Positions 44,768 through 53,189 of a DNA stretch of 64,000 bases are shown piece by piece. The stretch is from Nonomuraea sediminis (lineage in GTDB: Bacteria; Actinomycetota; Actinomycetes; Streptosporangiales; Streptosporangiaceae): NCBI RefSeq assembly GCF_018531495.1, contig NZ_JAHDTI010000002.1, forward strand, positions 248,001 to 312,000, read 5' to 3'. Below the pieces are notes generated by a model that saw nothing but the letters and a program-made list of their open reading frames with translations, was not told where the DNA came from and did no database searches. A program made the translations under genes and the position numbers. The stretch's first letter is position 1. Each line of letters begins with the position of its first letter.

Positions 44768-45070
44768 GTGGTCGTCGAATACATCCGTTACACCGTAACC
44801 GCGGACCGTGCCGCGGAGTTCGAGCAGGCCTACAAGGCGGCCTCCGCCGTGCTCGACGATGACGAGCACTGCCTGGCCTACGAGATCTCCCGGGGCGTGG
44901 AGGAGCCGGAGCACTTCGTGGTGCGCATCGAGTGGGACTCCGTGGAGGGCCACGAGCAGGGTTTCCGCCGCAGCCCTCGCTTCGGTGAGTTCTTCCAGGC
45001 CGTCAGGCCCTTTTTCGACCAGATCGACGAGATGAAGCACTACGAGGTGCGCCAGTCACACCGTCCGTAG
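44768..45070 (+). CDS. Antibiotic-biosynthesis-type monooxygenase (ABM/YgiN-like)
   Basis: 100 aa alpha-beta barrel of the dimeric ABM fold: VEYIRYTVTADRAAEFEQAY at the start and HFVVRIEWDSVEGHEQGF in the middle. Such enzymes oxidise quinol-like aromatics or bind heme. It is divergent from a TetR gene, its probable repressor. Its end overlaps the convergent FtsX gene by 15 bp. Confidence 0.85.
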   Translation: MVVEYIRYTVTADRAAEFEQAYKAASAVLDDDEHCLAYEISRGVEEPEHFVVRIEWDSVEGHEQGFRRSPRFGEFFQAVRPFFDQIDEMKHYEVRQSHRP

Positions 45071-46228
45071 CGCCTCGGTGGGCGACAGCCGCGCGGCCCT
45101 GATCGCGGGCAGCAGCCCCGCGATCGCGCCGATGGCGACCGCGGCGCCCAGGCCGCCCGCCCAGGCCTGGGCGGGCACCATGACGTCCCACTGCTTGGCG
45201 CTGGCGTAGGCGACGGTGGCCAGCACGCCGGCGGCGACGCCCGCCGTACCGCCGAGCACGGCCAGCACGATCGCCTCCGCGAGGAACTGCGCGCGGATCT
45301 GGCCGCGGGTGGCGCCGAGCGCGCGCCGCAGGCCGATCTCCGAGCGCCGCTCCAGCACCGAGATGATCATGATATTGGCCACGCCGACGGCGCCCACGAC
45401 CAGCGCGACGGCGCCGAGCCCGAGGAAGAGGCTGTTGAAGGCGCCGCTGGCCGCCGCGCGGGCGGTCAGGGCGGCCGAGGGGCGGCTCACGTCGACCTCG
45501 TTCGGCGACTCGGGGTTGACCGCCCGCGCGAGCACCTGCTGGACCTCGCGCACCCGGCTGGTGTCCGATCGTACGTAGATCGTGGTCGGCGGCGCGTGGG
45601 TGAAGTACCGGCGCGCCGCCGGGTAGCCGATCAGCACGCTCGCGTCGATCTCCGGCGCGAGCGTCGCGGGCCGCAGGATCCCCGCGACGTAGAACCACTG
45701 GCCGCCGAGCCAGACGCGCTGGCCCGGGTGGACGCGCGCGATGCCCAGCCGCTCGGCAGCGGCCGAACCCAGGACCGCGACCGGCTGGGTGGCCGTGGCG
45801 GGGTTGAGCCAGCGGCCCTGCGCCACGGAGGTGGCCACGACCGGCGGCAGGTTCAGGCTGACGGCCCTGACCTGCAGCGCGTTGGTGTTGGCGGTCGGGA
45901 TCAGCGGGCTGCGGTAGACCTTGGCCGAGCTGATCGTGCCCGTGTCGGCCACCTGCTCGACGGCCTCCACCCGCGACAGCCGCGCGGGCGCGGCGGCGGG
46001 CAGTTCGGCGCTCTCGCCGGTGATCGTGCGTCCGGTGCTCGCGGTCAGCAGGTTGGTGCCCAGCCGGTCGATCTCGGCGAGCAGCCCGGCCTGCGAGGAG
46101 GACGACAGTCCGAGCACGGCCACGATGGCCGCCACCCCGATGGCGATGCCCAGCGCGGACAGCGAGGCCCGCAGCGGCCGTGCCCGCAGCCCGACGCCTG
46201 CCACGCGGGCGTGATCGGTGAGCCTCAT
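45056..46228 (-). CDS. MacB/FtsX-type ABC permease
   Basis: 390 aa. The N-terminal helix ([22 protein letters not shown]) is followed by a MacB-type periplasmic-core domain. Three C-terminal helices enclose [20 protein letters not shown], the classic FtsX loop. It starts with a four-base overlap on the ATPase gene. Together with the HlyD-like protein it makes a MacAB-like exporter. Confidence 0.92.
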   Translation of the reverse strand: MRLTDHARVAGVGLRARPLRASLSALGIAIGVAAIVAVLGLSSSSQAGLLAEIDRLGTNLLTASTGRTITGESAELPAAAPARLSRVEAVEQVADTGTISSAKVYRSPLIPTANTNALQVRAVSLNLPPVVATSVAQGRWLNPATATQPVAVLGSAAAERLGIARVHPGQRVWLGGQWFYVAGILRPATLAPEIDASVLIGYPAARRYFTHAPPTTIYVRSDTSRVREVQQVLARAVNPESPNEVDVSRPSAALTARAAASGAFNSLFLGLGAVALVVGAVGVANIMIISVLERRSEIGLRRALGATRGQIRAQFLAEAIVLAVLGGTAGVAAGVLATVAYASAKQWDVMVPAQAWAGGLGAAVAIGAIAGLLPAIRAARLSPTEALRTV

Positions 46229-46887
46229 GACGGCATGATCCTTCCGTCGAGGACGTGCACCTGCCTGGGCAGCCCGGCGGCCAGCCCGGCGTCGTGGGTG
46301 ATCATGACGATGGTGGCGCCGCCGGCGTTCAGCTCGCGCAGCAGCCGCATGATCGAGGCGCCGGTCTCGCTGTCGAGATTGCCGGTCGGCTCGTCGGCCA
46401 GCACGATCGCCGGCCGGCCCACCAGGGCCCTGGCGATCGCCACCCGCTGCCGCTGCCCGCCCGACAGCTTGCCGGGGCGGGAGCCCGCCCGGTCGGCGAG
46501 CCCGACCCGTTCCAGCGCCTCGGCGGCCCTGACTCGCCGTTCCCTGACGTGGACGCCGGCGTACAGCAGCCCGTCGGCCACGTTCTCCAGCACGCTCGAG
46601 TGCTCGGCCAGGAAGAACTGCTGGAAGACGAAACCGATCCGCCGGGCACGCAGCCCGGCCAGCGCCCGGTCGTCCAAGGCCGCCACATCGACCCCGCCGA
46701 CCCGCACGGTGCCGCCACTCGGCCGTTCCAGCGTGCCCATCACGTGCAGCAGTGTGGTCTTGCCCGACCCGGACGGGCCCACGATCGCGACCAGCTCGCC
46801 CTCCTCGACCGAGAAGCTCACCCCGCGCAGCGCGGCCACCAGCCCGTAGGTCTTGGTCACCTGTTCCAGCTGAAGGACCGTGCTCAT
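46225..46887 (-). CDS. ABC transporter ATPase (MacB/LolD type)
   Basis: 220 aa. Walker [11 protein letters not shown]-loop [13 protein letters not shown], signature [15 protein letters not shown], Walker [13 protein letters not shown], and switch MITHD. It energises the FtsX permease encoded downstream. It overlaps both neighbours by ATGA. Confidence 0.94.
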   Translation of the reverse strand: MSTVLQLEQVTKTYGLVAALRGVSFSVEEGELVAIVGPSGSGKTTLLHVMGTLERPSGGTVRVGGVDVAALDDRALAGLRARRIGFVFQQFFLAEHSSVLENVADGLLYAGVHVRERRVRAAEALERVGLADRAGSRPGKLSGGQRQRVAIARALVGRPAIVLADEPTGNLDSETGASIMRLLRELNAGGATIVMITHDAGLAAGLPRQVHVLDGRIMPS

Positions 46888-47885
46888 GTCGCCGGCACCA
46901 CCACGCGCTGCCCGGGAGCCAGGCTCCCGATCACCTGGACGAGCCCTTCGGCGTCGTCGAAGAGGCCCAGCCGTACGGGGACGAGCCGGTGGTCGTCAGT
47001 CTCCACCGCGTATCCGCCGCCCGCCCGCACCACCAGCGCCGTCACCGGCACGATCAGCGCGTCCTTCACCCCGCCCGTGGTGATCTCCACCTGCACCGGC
47101 GCGTGGTCGAGCGCCCGCGCGTCCCGCGGTCGCCGCAGGGTGACGTACACCGGCACGGTCGAGGTCGAGGCGGCCACCGTGCCGATCCCGCTGACCGTGC
47201 CCGGCGTGACGCGACCGGACGGCAGCGTGATCCGTACCTTGTTCCCGGTCCTGACCTCGGCCTGCTGTGCCGGGTTGAGGTTCACGGTGACCTGCCGCCC
47301 CGTCGAGGTGGCCGTCGCGATCGGCGTGCCGGGCGCCGCGGTCATGCCGAGCTTGACGCTCACGGTGCCGATCCGCAGCGGCCCCGGCATGATCACCGCC
47401 TCGCCCAGCTTCAGCGTCCCGGTCACCTCCGCGCCCACGCGGTCCTGCAGCTTCCGCACCGCTGCGCGGGTCCGCCGGCCGAAGTACCCGGACGAGCCGC
47501 CCAGCAGCGCCCGGTTGAGCTGCCGCACGTCCCGCCCGCTGTCGCCCTCCGACAGGTCCCGGTACGGCGGGGCCGTCCCGCACAGCAGCACGACCGGGGT
47601 GTCGCCGACCCGGTAGAGCGGCTTGCCGCAGCCGACCTCCTGACCCGGCTCGGGCAGCTTGGTGTAGATCCCGGAGGCCCGGTTCACCACCGACCGCGGC
47701 GCGGCGTAGGACAGCGTGCCGGTCTGGTTGACCTGCGACGACAACTGCCCCTTGCGCACGGTGGCCAGCCCGGTCCGCACGCTCGCCACCGGCTGCGGCC
47801 TGGCCCGGGCGCGGAACGGGTCGGCGACGACGACCGCGGCGGCCCCCGCGATCACCACGGCCAGCACGACGAGCAGGGCCTTCAC
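46884..47885 (-). CDS. HlyD/MacA-like membrane-fusion protein with peptidoglycan-binding segment
   Basis: 333 aa. The N-terminal anchor helix is [21 protein letters not shown] lipoyl/biotinyl-type region ([20 protein letters not shown]) follows, then a peptidoglycan-binding-1 motif ([34 protein letters not shown]), then beta-barrel repeats to the C-terminus. It would bridge the exporter and cell wall. The GTG start overlaps the lipoprotein stop by four bases. Confidence 0.88.
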   Translation of the reverse strand: MKALLVVLAVVIAGAAAVVVADPFRARARPQPVASVRTGLATVRKGQLSSQVNQTGTLSYAAPRSVVNRASGIYTKLPEPGQEVGCGKPLYRVGDTPVVLLCGTAPPYRDLSEGDSGRDVRQLNRALLGGSSGYFGRRTRAAVRKLQDRVGAEVTGTLKLGEAVIMPGPLRIGTVSVKLGMTAAPGTPIATATSTGRQVTVNLNPAQQAEVRTGNKVRITLPSGRVTPGTVSGIGTVAASTSTVPVYVTLRRPRDARALDHAPVQVEITTGGVKDALIVPVTALVVRAGGGYAVETDDHRLVPVRLGLFDDAEGLVQVIGSLAPGQRVVVPAT

Positions 47886-48334
47886 GGCCCGCCGCCCGGC
47901 ATGTACTGCTTGCAGGCCGTCATCGCGGCCTTGAACTGCGGCGTGTTCGGATCGACGCCGTCGATGAGCAGGTTGCCGTCCTTGGGGTCGGGGAAGTTCT
48001 TCACGCCGTGCTCGCGCATGCAGGCGGCGAACTTCAGCATCTGCTTGACCTGCTGGTTGTCGGCCGATCCCTGCTGGGTCCCGGCGGGGGCGAGGTTCTT
48101 GCATGCCGCCTGGGCGGACTTGAACTGCGGCGAGTTCGGATCCACGCCGTCCTTGCCGTAGCGGATCTCCAGGCGGCCGTTGACCGGGTCGGGGAAGTTG
48201 GCCACGCCGTTGGAGCGCATGCACTGGGCGTACTTGACCTGCGGGTCCTCCGTGTCGCCGGATTTCGCGGCAGGTGGCGTGCCGCAGGCCGTGGCCAGGA
48301 TCGCGACGGCCGCGAGCGTTCGTGTCAGGTTCAT
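47882..48334 (-). CDS. Lipoprotein with two CMRxxG...NFPDP repeats
   Basis: 150 aa. The signal region ends LATACGT, which gives a lipidated Cys. Two homologous repeats of about 50 residues follow: VKYAQCMRSNGVANFPDP to FKSAQAACKNL, and LKFAACMREHGVKNFPDP to FKAAMTACKQYM. Each has two cysteines that could form a disulfide. The family is common but, as far as I know, uncharacterised. It is the first gene of the exporter operon, divergent from an OmpR-type system, so a sensing or substrate-delivery role is likely. Confidence 0.85.
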   Translation of the reverse strand: MNLTRTLAAVAILATACGTPPAAKSGDTEDPQVKYAQCMRSNGVANFPDPVNGRLEIRYGKDGVDPNSPQFKSAQAACKNLAPAGTQQGSADNQQVKQMLKFAACMREHGVKNFPDPKDGNLLIDGVDPNTPQFKAAMTACKQYMPGGGP

Positions 48335-48358
48335 GCCGCCGTTTCTACGGATCCGGGC

Positions 48359-48398
48359 GTCACAGCCGGGTCCGGGATTCTGTGACCAGGGTGTGACC
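48359..48398. promoter_or_regulatory. Candidate response-regulator binding repeats
   Basis: TGTGACC occurs at 48381-48387 and again at 48392-48398, an 11-bp period typical of OmpR-family sites. The inverted half GTCACAG lies at 48359-48365. All are in the 89-bp gap between the lipoprotein and response-regulator genes. Confidence 0.5.
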
Positions 48399-48423
48399 GG
48401 TGTCCGGCATATCCTCGTCAGGC

Positions 48424-49077
48424 ATGAGGGTGCTGGTGGTCGAGGATCACCCGGAGCTGGCCCAGTCGGTGGCCAGGGTGCTGCGCAGGGAGGGGATGGC
48501 GGTCGACCTGGCGGGCGACGGCCGGGCCGCGCTCGACCGCACCGGGCTCATGGACTACGACGTCGTGGTGCTGGATCGGGATCTGCCCGGCGTGCACGGC
48601 GACGAGGTCTGCGCCCACCTGGTCGAGCACGCCCCGCGTACCCGGGTGCTGATGCTGACCGCGTCGGGCACGCTGGCGGAGCGGGTCGAAGGGCTCAGCC
48701 TCGGCGCCGACGACTACCTGGCCAAGCCGTTCGCCTACGCCGAGCTGGTGGCCAGGATCCGGGCACTGGGCAGGCGCTCGCAGCCCGCGCAGCCGCCCGT
48801 GCTGGTCCACGGCGACCTGCGGCTGGATCCCGCGCAGCGCTCCGCCACCCGGGCAGGGATGCGGCTGGCGCTGACACCGAAAGAGCTGGCCGTGCTGGAG
48901 TACCTGCTGGCGGCGCGCGGACGGGCGGTGCCGGCCGAGGAACTGCTCGAACGGGTGTGGGACGAGGCGGCCGACCCGTTCACCACGACGGTCAAGGCGA
49001 CGATCAACCGGCTGCGGGCCAAGCTGGGCGAGCCGCCGCTGATCGAGACCGTGCCGCGCGGCGGCTACCGCATCTGA
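48424..49077 (+). CDS. OmpR/PhoB-type response regulator
   Basis: 217 aa. The receiver domain has VVEDH, phospho-Asp in VVLDRDLPG near residue 51, and Lys in LAKPFAYAELVAR. The C-terminal winged helix is LALTPKELAVLEYLLAARGR and TTTVKATINRLRAKLGEPP. It is coupled to the kinase gene (TGATG) and divergent from the MacAB-like exporter operon. Confidence 0.94.
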   Translation: MRVLVVEDHPELAQSVARVLRREGMAVDLAGDGRAALDRTGLMDYDVVVLDRDLPGVHGDEVCAHLVEHAPRTRVLMLTASGTLAERVEGLSLGADDYLAKPFAYAELVARIRALGRRSQPAQPPVLVHGDLRLDPAQRSATRAGMRLALTPKELAVLEYLLAARGRAVPAEELLERVWDEAADPFTTTVKATINRLRAKLGEPPLIETVPRGGYRI

Positions 49078-50225
49078 TGCGCCGCAGCATCCGCCTGCGC
49101 CTGACCGCGCTCTACAGCGCCGTGTTCGCCGCCTCGAGCGCGGTGCTGCTGGGCATCACCTACCTGCTGGTGAGCCGCACGGCCGGGGTGGTGCTGTTCG
49201 GCGTCGGCGCGCCGGACCGAATGGGCGGCCCCGGCGACACCTTCCATCGGCAGGCGCCCGCGCTTACCGGCGTGGCGCAGCGGCTGCAGGCCGAGGCCGA
49301 GCGGCTGCGCGAGGCGGTGCTGCACGAGGTGGTCACGCAGTCGGGGATCGCGCTGGCCATCATGATGGTCGTCTCGGTGGCGCTCGGCTGGCTGGTGGCA
49401 GGGCGGGCGCTGCGGCCGATGCGCGCGATGGCCTCGGCCGTCCGCGACATCTCCGCGCGCAACCTGCACGAACGGCTGGCCGTACGGGCGCCGCACGACG
49501 AGGTGAAGGACCTGGCCGACACCGTGGACGGGCTGCTGGGCAGGCTGGAGGCGGCCTTCGACGCGCAGAAGCACTTCGTCGCCAACGCCGCGCACGAGCT
49601 GCGCACGCCGCTGACGCTGGAGCGGGCACTGCTGGAGGAGACCCTCACCGACCCGGGGGCCACGCCCGCCGCGCTGCGCGCCACCTGCGAGCGGCTGCTG
49701 GCGCTCAGCCAGGAGCAGGACCGGCGGCTGGAGGCGCTGCTCGCGCTGGCCGCCGGCGAGCGCGGGCTGGAGCGCAGGGAGCCGTTCGACCTGCGGGCGC
49801 TGGTGGAGCGGGTGGTGCTGGCCCGTCCCGATCCCCGGATCACGGCCGAGCTCGCCCCGGCGGCGGCCGCGGGCGACCCTGCGCAGGTGGAGCGGCTGGT
49901 GGCCAACCTGGTGGACAACGCCGTGCAGTACAACGTGCCCGGCGGCCGCGTCGAGATCGCCACCGGGACCGCGGACGGGCGCGCGGTCCTGTCGGTGGCC
50001 AACACCGGTCCGGTGATCCCGGCGGATCAGGTCGGGCGGCTCTTCGAGCCGTTCCAGCGGCTGGACACCGAGCGGACCTCGCGTGACGGCGGGCACCACG
50101 GGCTCGGGCTGTCGATCGTGCGGGCCGTCGCGGTGGCGCACGACGCGGTGATCACGGCCCGGCCTGGCCCGGAGGGTGGTCTGGTGGTGGAGGTCCTCTT
50201 CCCGGGGCAGGCGCGTGCTCGATGA
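49077..50225 (+). CDS. Sensor histidine kinase (HisKA/HATPase)
   Basis: 382 aa. Two transmembrane helices (residues 9-33 and 93-113) enclose an extracytoplasmic loop of about 60 residues. A HAMP domain follows, then the H-box FVANAAHELRTPLTLERALL, N-box NLVDNAVQYN, and G-box GGHHGLGLSIVRAVA. Its last 74 bp overlap the convergent ClC gene. It probably senses the toxic compound exported by the neighbouring MacAB-like pump. Confidence 0.93.
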   Translation: MRRSIRLRLTALYSAVFAASSAVLLGITYLLVSRTAGVVLFGVGAPDRMGGPGDTFHRQAPALTGVAQRLQAEAERLREAVLHEVVTQSGIALAIMMVVSVALGWLVAGRALRPMRAMASAVRDISARNLHERLAVRAPHDEVKDLADTVDGLLGRLEAAFDAQKHFVANAAHELRTPLTLERALLEETLTDPGATPAALRATCERLLALSQEQDRRLEALLALAAGERGLERREPFDLRALVERVVLARPDPRITAELAPAAAAGDPAQVERLVANLVDNAVQYNVPGGRVEIATGTADGRAVLSVANTGPVIPADQVGRLFEPFQRLDTERTSRDGGHHGLGLSIVRAVAVAHDAVITARPGPEGGLVVEVLFPGQARAR

Positions 50226-51411
50226 CCTGCATCGGGGGCTTGCCGCTCACCAGCAGCCAGGCGGGCAGGATCATGATGATGGCCAGCGGCAGCAGCTCGA
50301 TCTGGCCCACGACCGCCACCGCGGTGAACAGGCTGAGCCAGCCCTGCTGCGTGATCACCAGGACGAACCCGAGCACGCCCGCCGTGGCCCCGACCGCCGA
50401 CGGGATCGCCGGCACCAGCGCGTGGGCCAGCAGCCCGAACGCGACCCCCAGGAAGACCGAGGGGAAGATCCGCCCGCCGCGGAACCCGGAGGTGGCGGCC
50501 ACGATCAGGGCCACCAGCTTCACCAGGACGATGAGTGTCAGCTGCCCGGCCGAGTGGGAGCTTGCCGCCAGTTCCTTGGCCTGCTCCAGCCCCTTGAACA
50601 GGGTGATCGGCCCGCCGATCACCCCGAGGACGCCCAGCACCAGCCCGCCGAGCCCGGCCATGAGCACCGGGTTGGGCACGGCGTGGAAGAAGCGGTGCAG
50701 GTGCGGGAACGCGTACACGCCCGCGAGGGCCAGCAGCACGGCCACGACCGCGACCGCCGACCCCGTCACCAGGTCGAGCACCTGGAACCCGGGGTAGGCG
50801 GGCAGCCCGATCACGAGATCCTCGCCGGCGAGCGCCTTGGTGGTCAGCGACCCGGCGCCGGCGGCCACCAATGGCGCGAACAGCCGGTCCCACAGCGGGA
50901 TGTCCTGATCGCCCGTCCGCACCTCCGACAGCATGAGCGCCGCCGCGACCGGCGTGCCGAACAGCGCCCCGACGGTGCCCGATACGGCCATGCTCACCCA
51001 GAGCGGGGTCGCCAGCTTCGGCAGCAGGCGGGCGCCGAGCCCGGCCGCGAGCCCGTTGTTGATCGCGACGATCGGGTTCTCCGGGCCGAGGCTGACGCCA
51101 CCGGCCAGCGTGATGATCGCCGCCAGCGCCACGCTGGGCAGCATGGGCATCGGGTCGGGCGGCGCGACCAGCGACTGGGTCGCCGGGTCGGGGCCCGCGT
51201 GCCCGGGCACCTTCCACAGCACCAGGCCGGTCAGCACGCCGGCCGCGGTGAGGACGACGATCGTCCACCACCAGGCGGTCGGCTGCCACACCACGTGCTC
51301 GATGAACGTGGACACCTTGGTCAGCGCCATCAGGATCAGGGAGGCGGCGATGCCCACCACCAGGGCGGGCACCACCAGTGGCAGCAGCCTCTTGGCCGGG
51401 GGCGAGATCAC
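50152..51411 (-). CDS. ClC-family ion channel/antiporter (YfeO-like)
   Basis: 419 aa with about ten membrane helices. The gating-Glu motif is GPENP (GxExP), and GFRGGRIFP matches the GxFxP filter element. The GSGIP serine motif is replaced by AGPDPA, as I recall for YfeO-like members, so anion selectivity may differ. The GTG at 51411 overlaps the dipeptidase stop by GTGA. It is the last gene of the permease-dipeptidase operon, where it may balance charge or pH. Confidence 0.85.
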   Translation of the reverse strand: MISPPAKRLLPLVVPALVVGIAASLILMALTKVSTFIEHVVWQPTAWWWTIVVLTAAGVLTGLVLWKVPGHAGPDPATQSLVAPPDPMPMLPSVALAAIITLAGGVSLGPENPIVAINNGLAAGLGARLLPKLATPLWVSMAVSGTVGALFGTPVAAALMLSEVRTGDQDIPLWDRLFAPLVAAGAGSLTTKALAGEDLVIGLPAYPGFQVLDLVTGSAVAVVAVLLALAGVYAFPHLHRFFHAVPNPVLMAGLGGLVLGVLGVIGGPITLFKGLEQAKELAASSHSAGQLTLIVLVKLVALIVAATSGFRGGRIFPSVFLGVAFGLLAHALVPAIPSAVGATAGVLGFVLVITQQGWLSLFTAVAVVGQIELLPLAIIMILPAWLLVSGKPPMQVIEHAPAPGRGPPPPDHPPGQAGP

Positions 51412-52742
51412 GATCCGTATCGCCGTAGGAAGAGGGCCTGGGTGAGCGCCATGTCGGCGATCTCGCCGGGATCCACGCTCTCGTTGGGCGCGTGGATGAG
51501 CGTCTGCGGTTCCTCCACGCCCATCAGGATGATCTCGGCATCCGGATAGGTATCGGCGAAGATGTTGCACAGCGGGATCGACCCGCCCTGCCCCAGTTCG
51601 GCGGCCTCCACCCCGTAGGCCTCCTTCATCGCCTCGAACAGCATCCGGTAGGCGGGCCCGTCGGTCTTGGCCAGGAACGGCTGGCCGGTCTGCTCGGGCT
51701 CCACCGTGACGCGCACGCCCCACGGCGCCACCGAGGTCAGCTGCGCGCTGAGCGCCCGCATGGCGGTTTTGGCTTCGATGCCGGGCGGGACCCGCAGGTT
51801 GAGCCTGGCCCTGGCTCTGGGCTGGATGGCCGCGGCGGAGCCGACCACCGGCGGGCAGTCGATGCCGAGAACGGTCAGCGCGGGCCTGGCCCACAGCATG
51901 TCCGACACGCTGCCCGAGCCGAGCAGCCGCTCGCCGTCCAGGACGTGGGCGTCGGTGAAGAAGGCCCGCTCGGGGTACGGCGCGCCGTCCCAGACCTGGG
52001 TGTTGTCCAGCCCCTTGATCGTGGTGTTCCCCTGCTCGTCGCGCAGCGTGGACAGCATGTGGATGAGCGCGGCCAGGGCGTCGGGGGCGGCCCCGCCGTA
52101 CATGCCTGAGTGGATCTCGGTGCTCAGGGCCTCCACGGTGACGACCACGTTGGCGATGCCGCGCAGGCTGACGGTGACGGCGGGCTTGCCGACGGCGGCG
52201 TTGCCCGTGTCGCAGACCAGGATGGTGTCGGCGCGCAGCAGGTCGGCGTGCTTCGGGACGAAGTCCTCCAGGCCGCCCGTGCCCTGCTCCTCCGAGCCCT
52301 CCACGATCAGCTTGAGGTTGACCGGCACGTCGTCGCCGAGGGCGCGCAGCGCGGTCAGGTGCACGAGGATGTTGCCCTTGCAGTCGGCGGCGCCCCTGCC
52401 GTACCAGCGGTCGTTCTTCTCGGTCAGCTCGAAGGGCGGGGTGTGCCAGGCCTGCTCGTCCAGCGGCGGCTGCACGTCGTAGTGGGCGTACAGCAGCACG
52501 GTCCTGGCGCCGGCGGGTCCTTGGCGCCTGCCGTACACGGCCTTGCTGCCGTCGGAGGTCTCGTGCAGGTCCAGGTCGGTGAAGCCGACGTCGGCGAAGG
52601 CGTTGAGCACCCACTGGGCGGCCTTCTCGCACTCCTGGGGCGGGAACTGGCGCGCGTCCGCGACCGACCTGAAGGACACCAGCTCGGTCAGGTCGCGTTT
52701 GGCCCGCGGCATCAGCCCGGCGATCCGTTCACGCAACTCCAT
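51408..52742 (-). CDS. M20-family metallopeptidase (dipeptidase)
   Basis: 444 aa. The first metal motif is LLYAHYDVQPP. GRGAADCKGN supplies the bridging Asp, EGSEEQGTGGL the catalytic Glu pair, and the late His lies in LIHAPNESV. The central dimerisation domain (SLRGIANVVVTVEAL) is present. It hydrolyses dipeptides or N-acyl amino acids with zinc or manganese in the cytosol. It starts 4 bp after the small membrane gene and overlaps the ClC gene. Confidence 0.92.
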   Translation of the reverse strand: MELRERIAGLMPRAKRDLTELVSFRSVADARQFPPQECEKAAQWVLNAFADVGFTDLDLHETSDGSKAVYGRRQGPAGARTVLLYAHYDVQPPLDEQAWHTPPFELTEKNDRWYGRGAADCKGNILVHLTALRALGDDVPVNLKLIVEGSEEQGTGGLEDFVPKHADLLRADTILVCDTGNAAVGKPAVTVSLRGIANVVVTVEALSTEIHSGMYGGAAPDALAALIHMLSTLRDEQGNTTIKGLDNTQVWDGAPYPERAFFTDAHVLDGERLLGSGSVSDMLWARPALTVLGIDCPPVVGSAAAIQPRARARLNLRVPPGIEAKTAMRALSAQLTSVAPWGVRVTVEPEQTGQPFLAKTDGPAYRMLFEAMKEAYGVEAAELGQGGSIPLCNIFADTYPDAEIILMGVEEPQTLIHAPNESVDPGEIADMALTQALFLRRYGS

Positions 52743-52745
52743 GGC

Positions 52746-53189
52746 TCACCCCTCGAGCTTCAGCGTGCTGACGAACTGGGCGAACTTCTGGGCCTCGTCC
52801 GGGCAGTAGACCTGCAGGACCAGTTGCTCGGCCTTGACGACGTTCGGGTGGGCGATGATCGGCCGGACGCCGGGTCCTGCGGCCCCGTTGACGAGGCCGG
52901 CCCGGAGCAGGCCGTAGGCCAGCGCCGCGTTCGGCGACGCGCAGACCGGGCCGCCGTCCTCGCCGAGCACCCGGACGATCTGGTCCTCCTGCGGCACGGG
53001 CAGCCCGGCCGCCTGCAGCGCGCTCTGCAGTTCCTTGGCCTTCTGCTCGGCGCGGAAGGTGGCGTTGGCCTTGTGCGTCCCCCACATGATCAACATGATG
53101 AGCAGCCCGATCAGGATCAGCAACGCGGTGCACCCGTAGATCAGCCATCTCCTGCCAGGGTTGTAGTCGGCCGATGCCCGGTGCGTCAT
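52746..53189 (-). CDS. Single-pass membrane protein of unknown function
   Basis: 147 aa. One transmembrane helix near residues 16-38 (LIYGCTALLILIGLLIMLIM) leads to an outside domain of about 105 residues with two cysteines (PVCASPN and VYCPDE) that may pair. No family is recognised. It overlaps the permease stop by ATGA and precedes the dipeptidase gene by 3 bp, so it is part of the operon and may be an accessory of the permease. Confidence 0.78.
   Translation of the reverse strand: MTHRASADYNPGRRWLIYGCTALLILIGLLIMLIMWGTHKANATFRAEQKAKELQSALQAAGLPVPQEDQIVRVLGEDGGPVCASPNAALAYGLLRAGLVNGAAGPGVRPIIAHPNVVKAEQLVLQVYCPDEAQKFAQFVSTLKLEG

Noticed and set aside
44768..45070. An upstream extended start for the ABM monooxygenase (from 43937)
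   Set aside because: The extension would run across the divergent TetR gene and looks like its shadow; AAAGGGA precedes the GTG at 44768.
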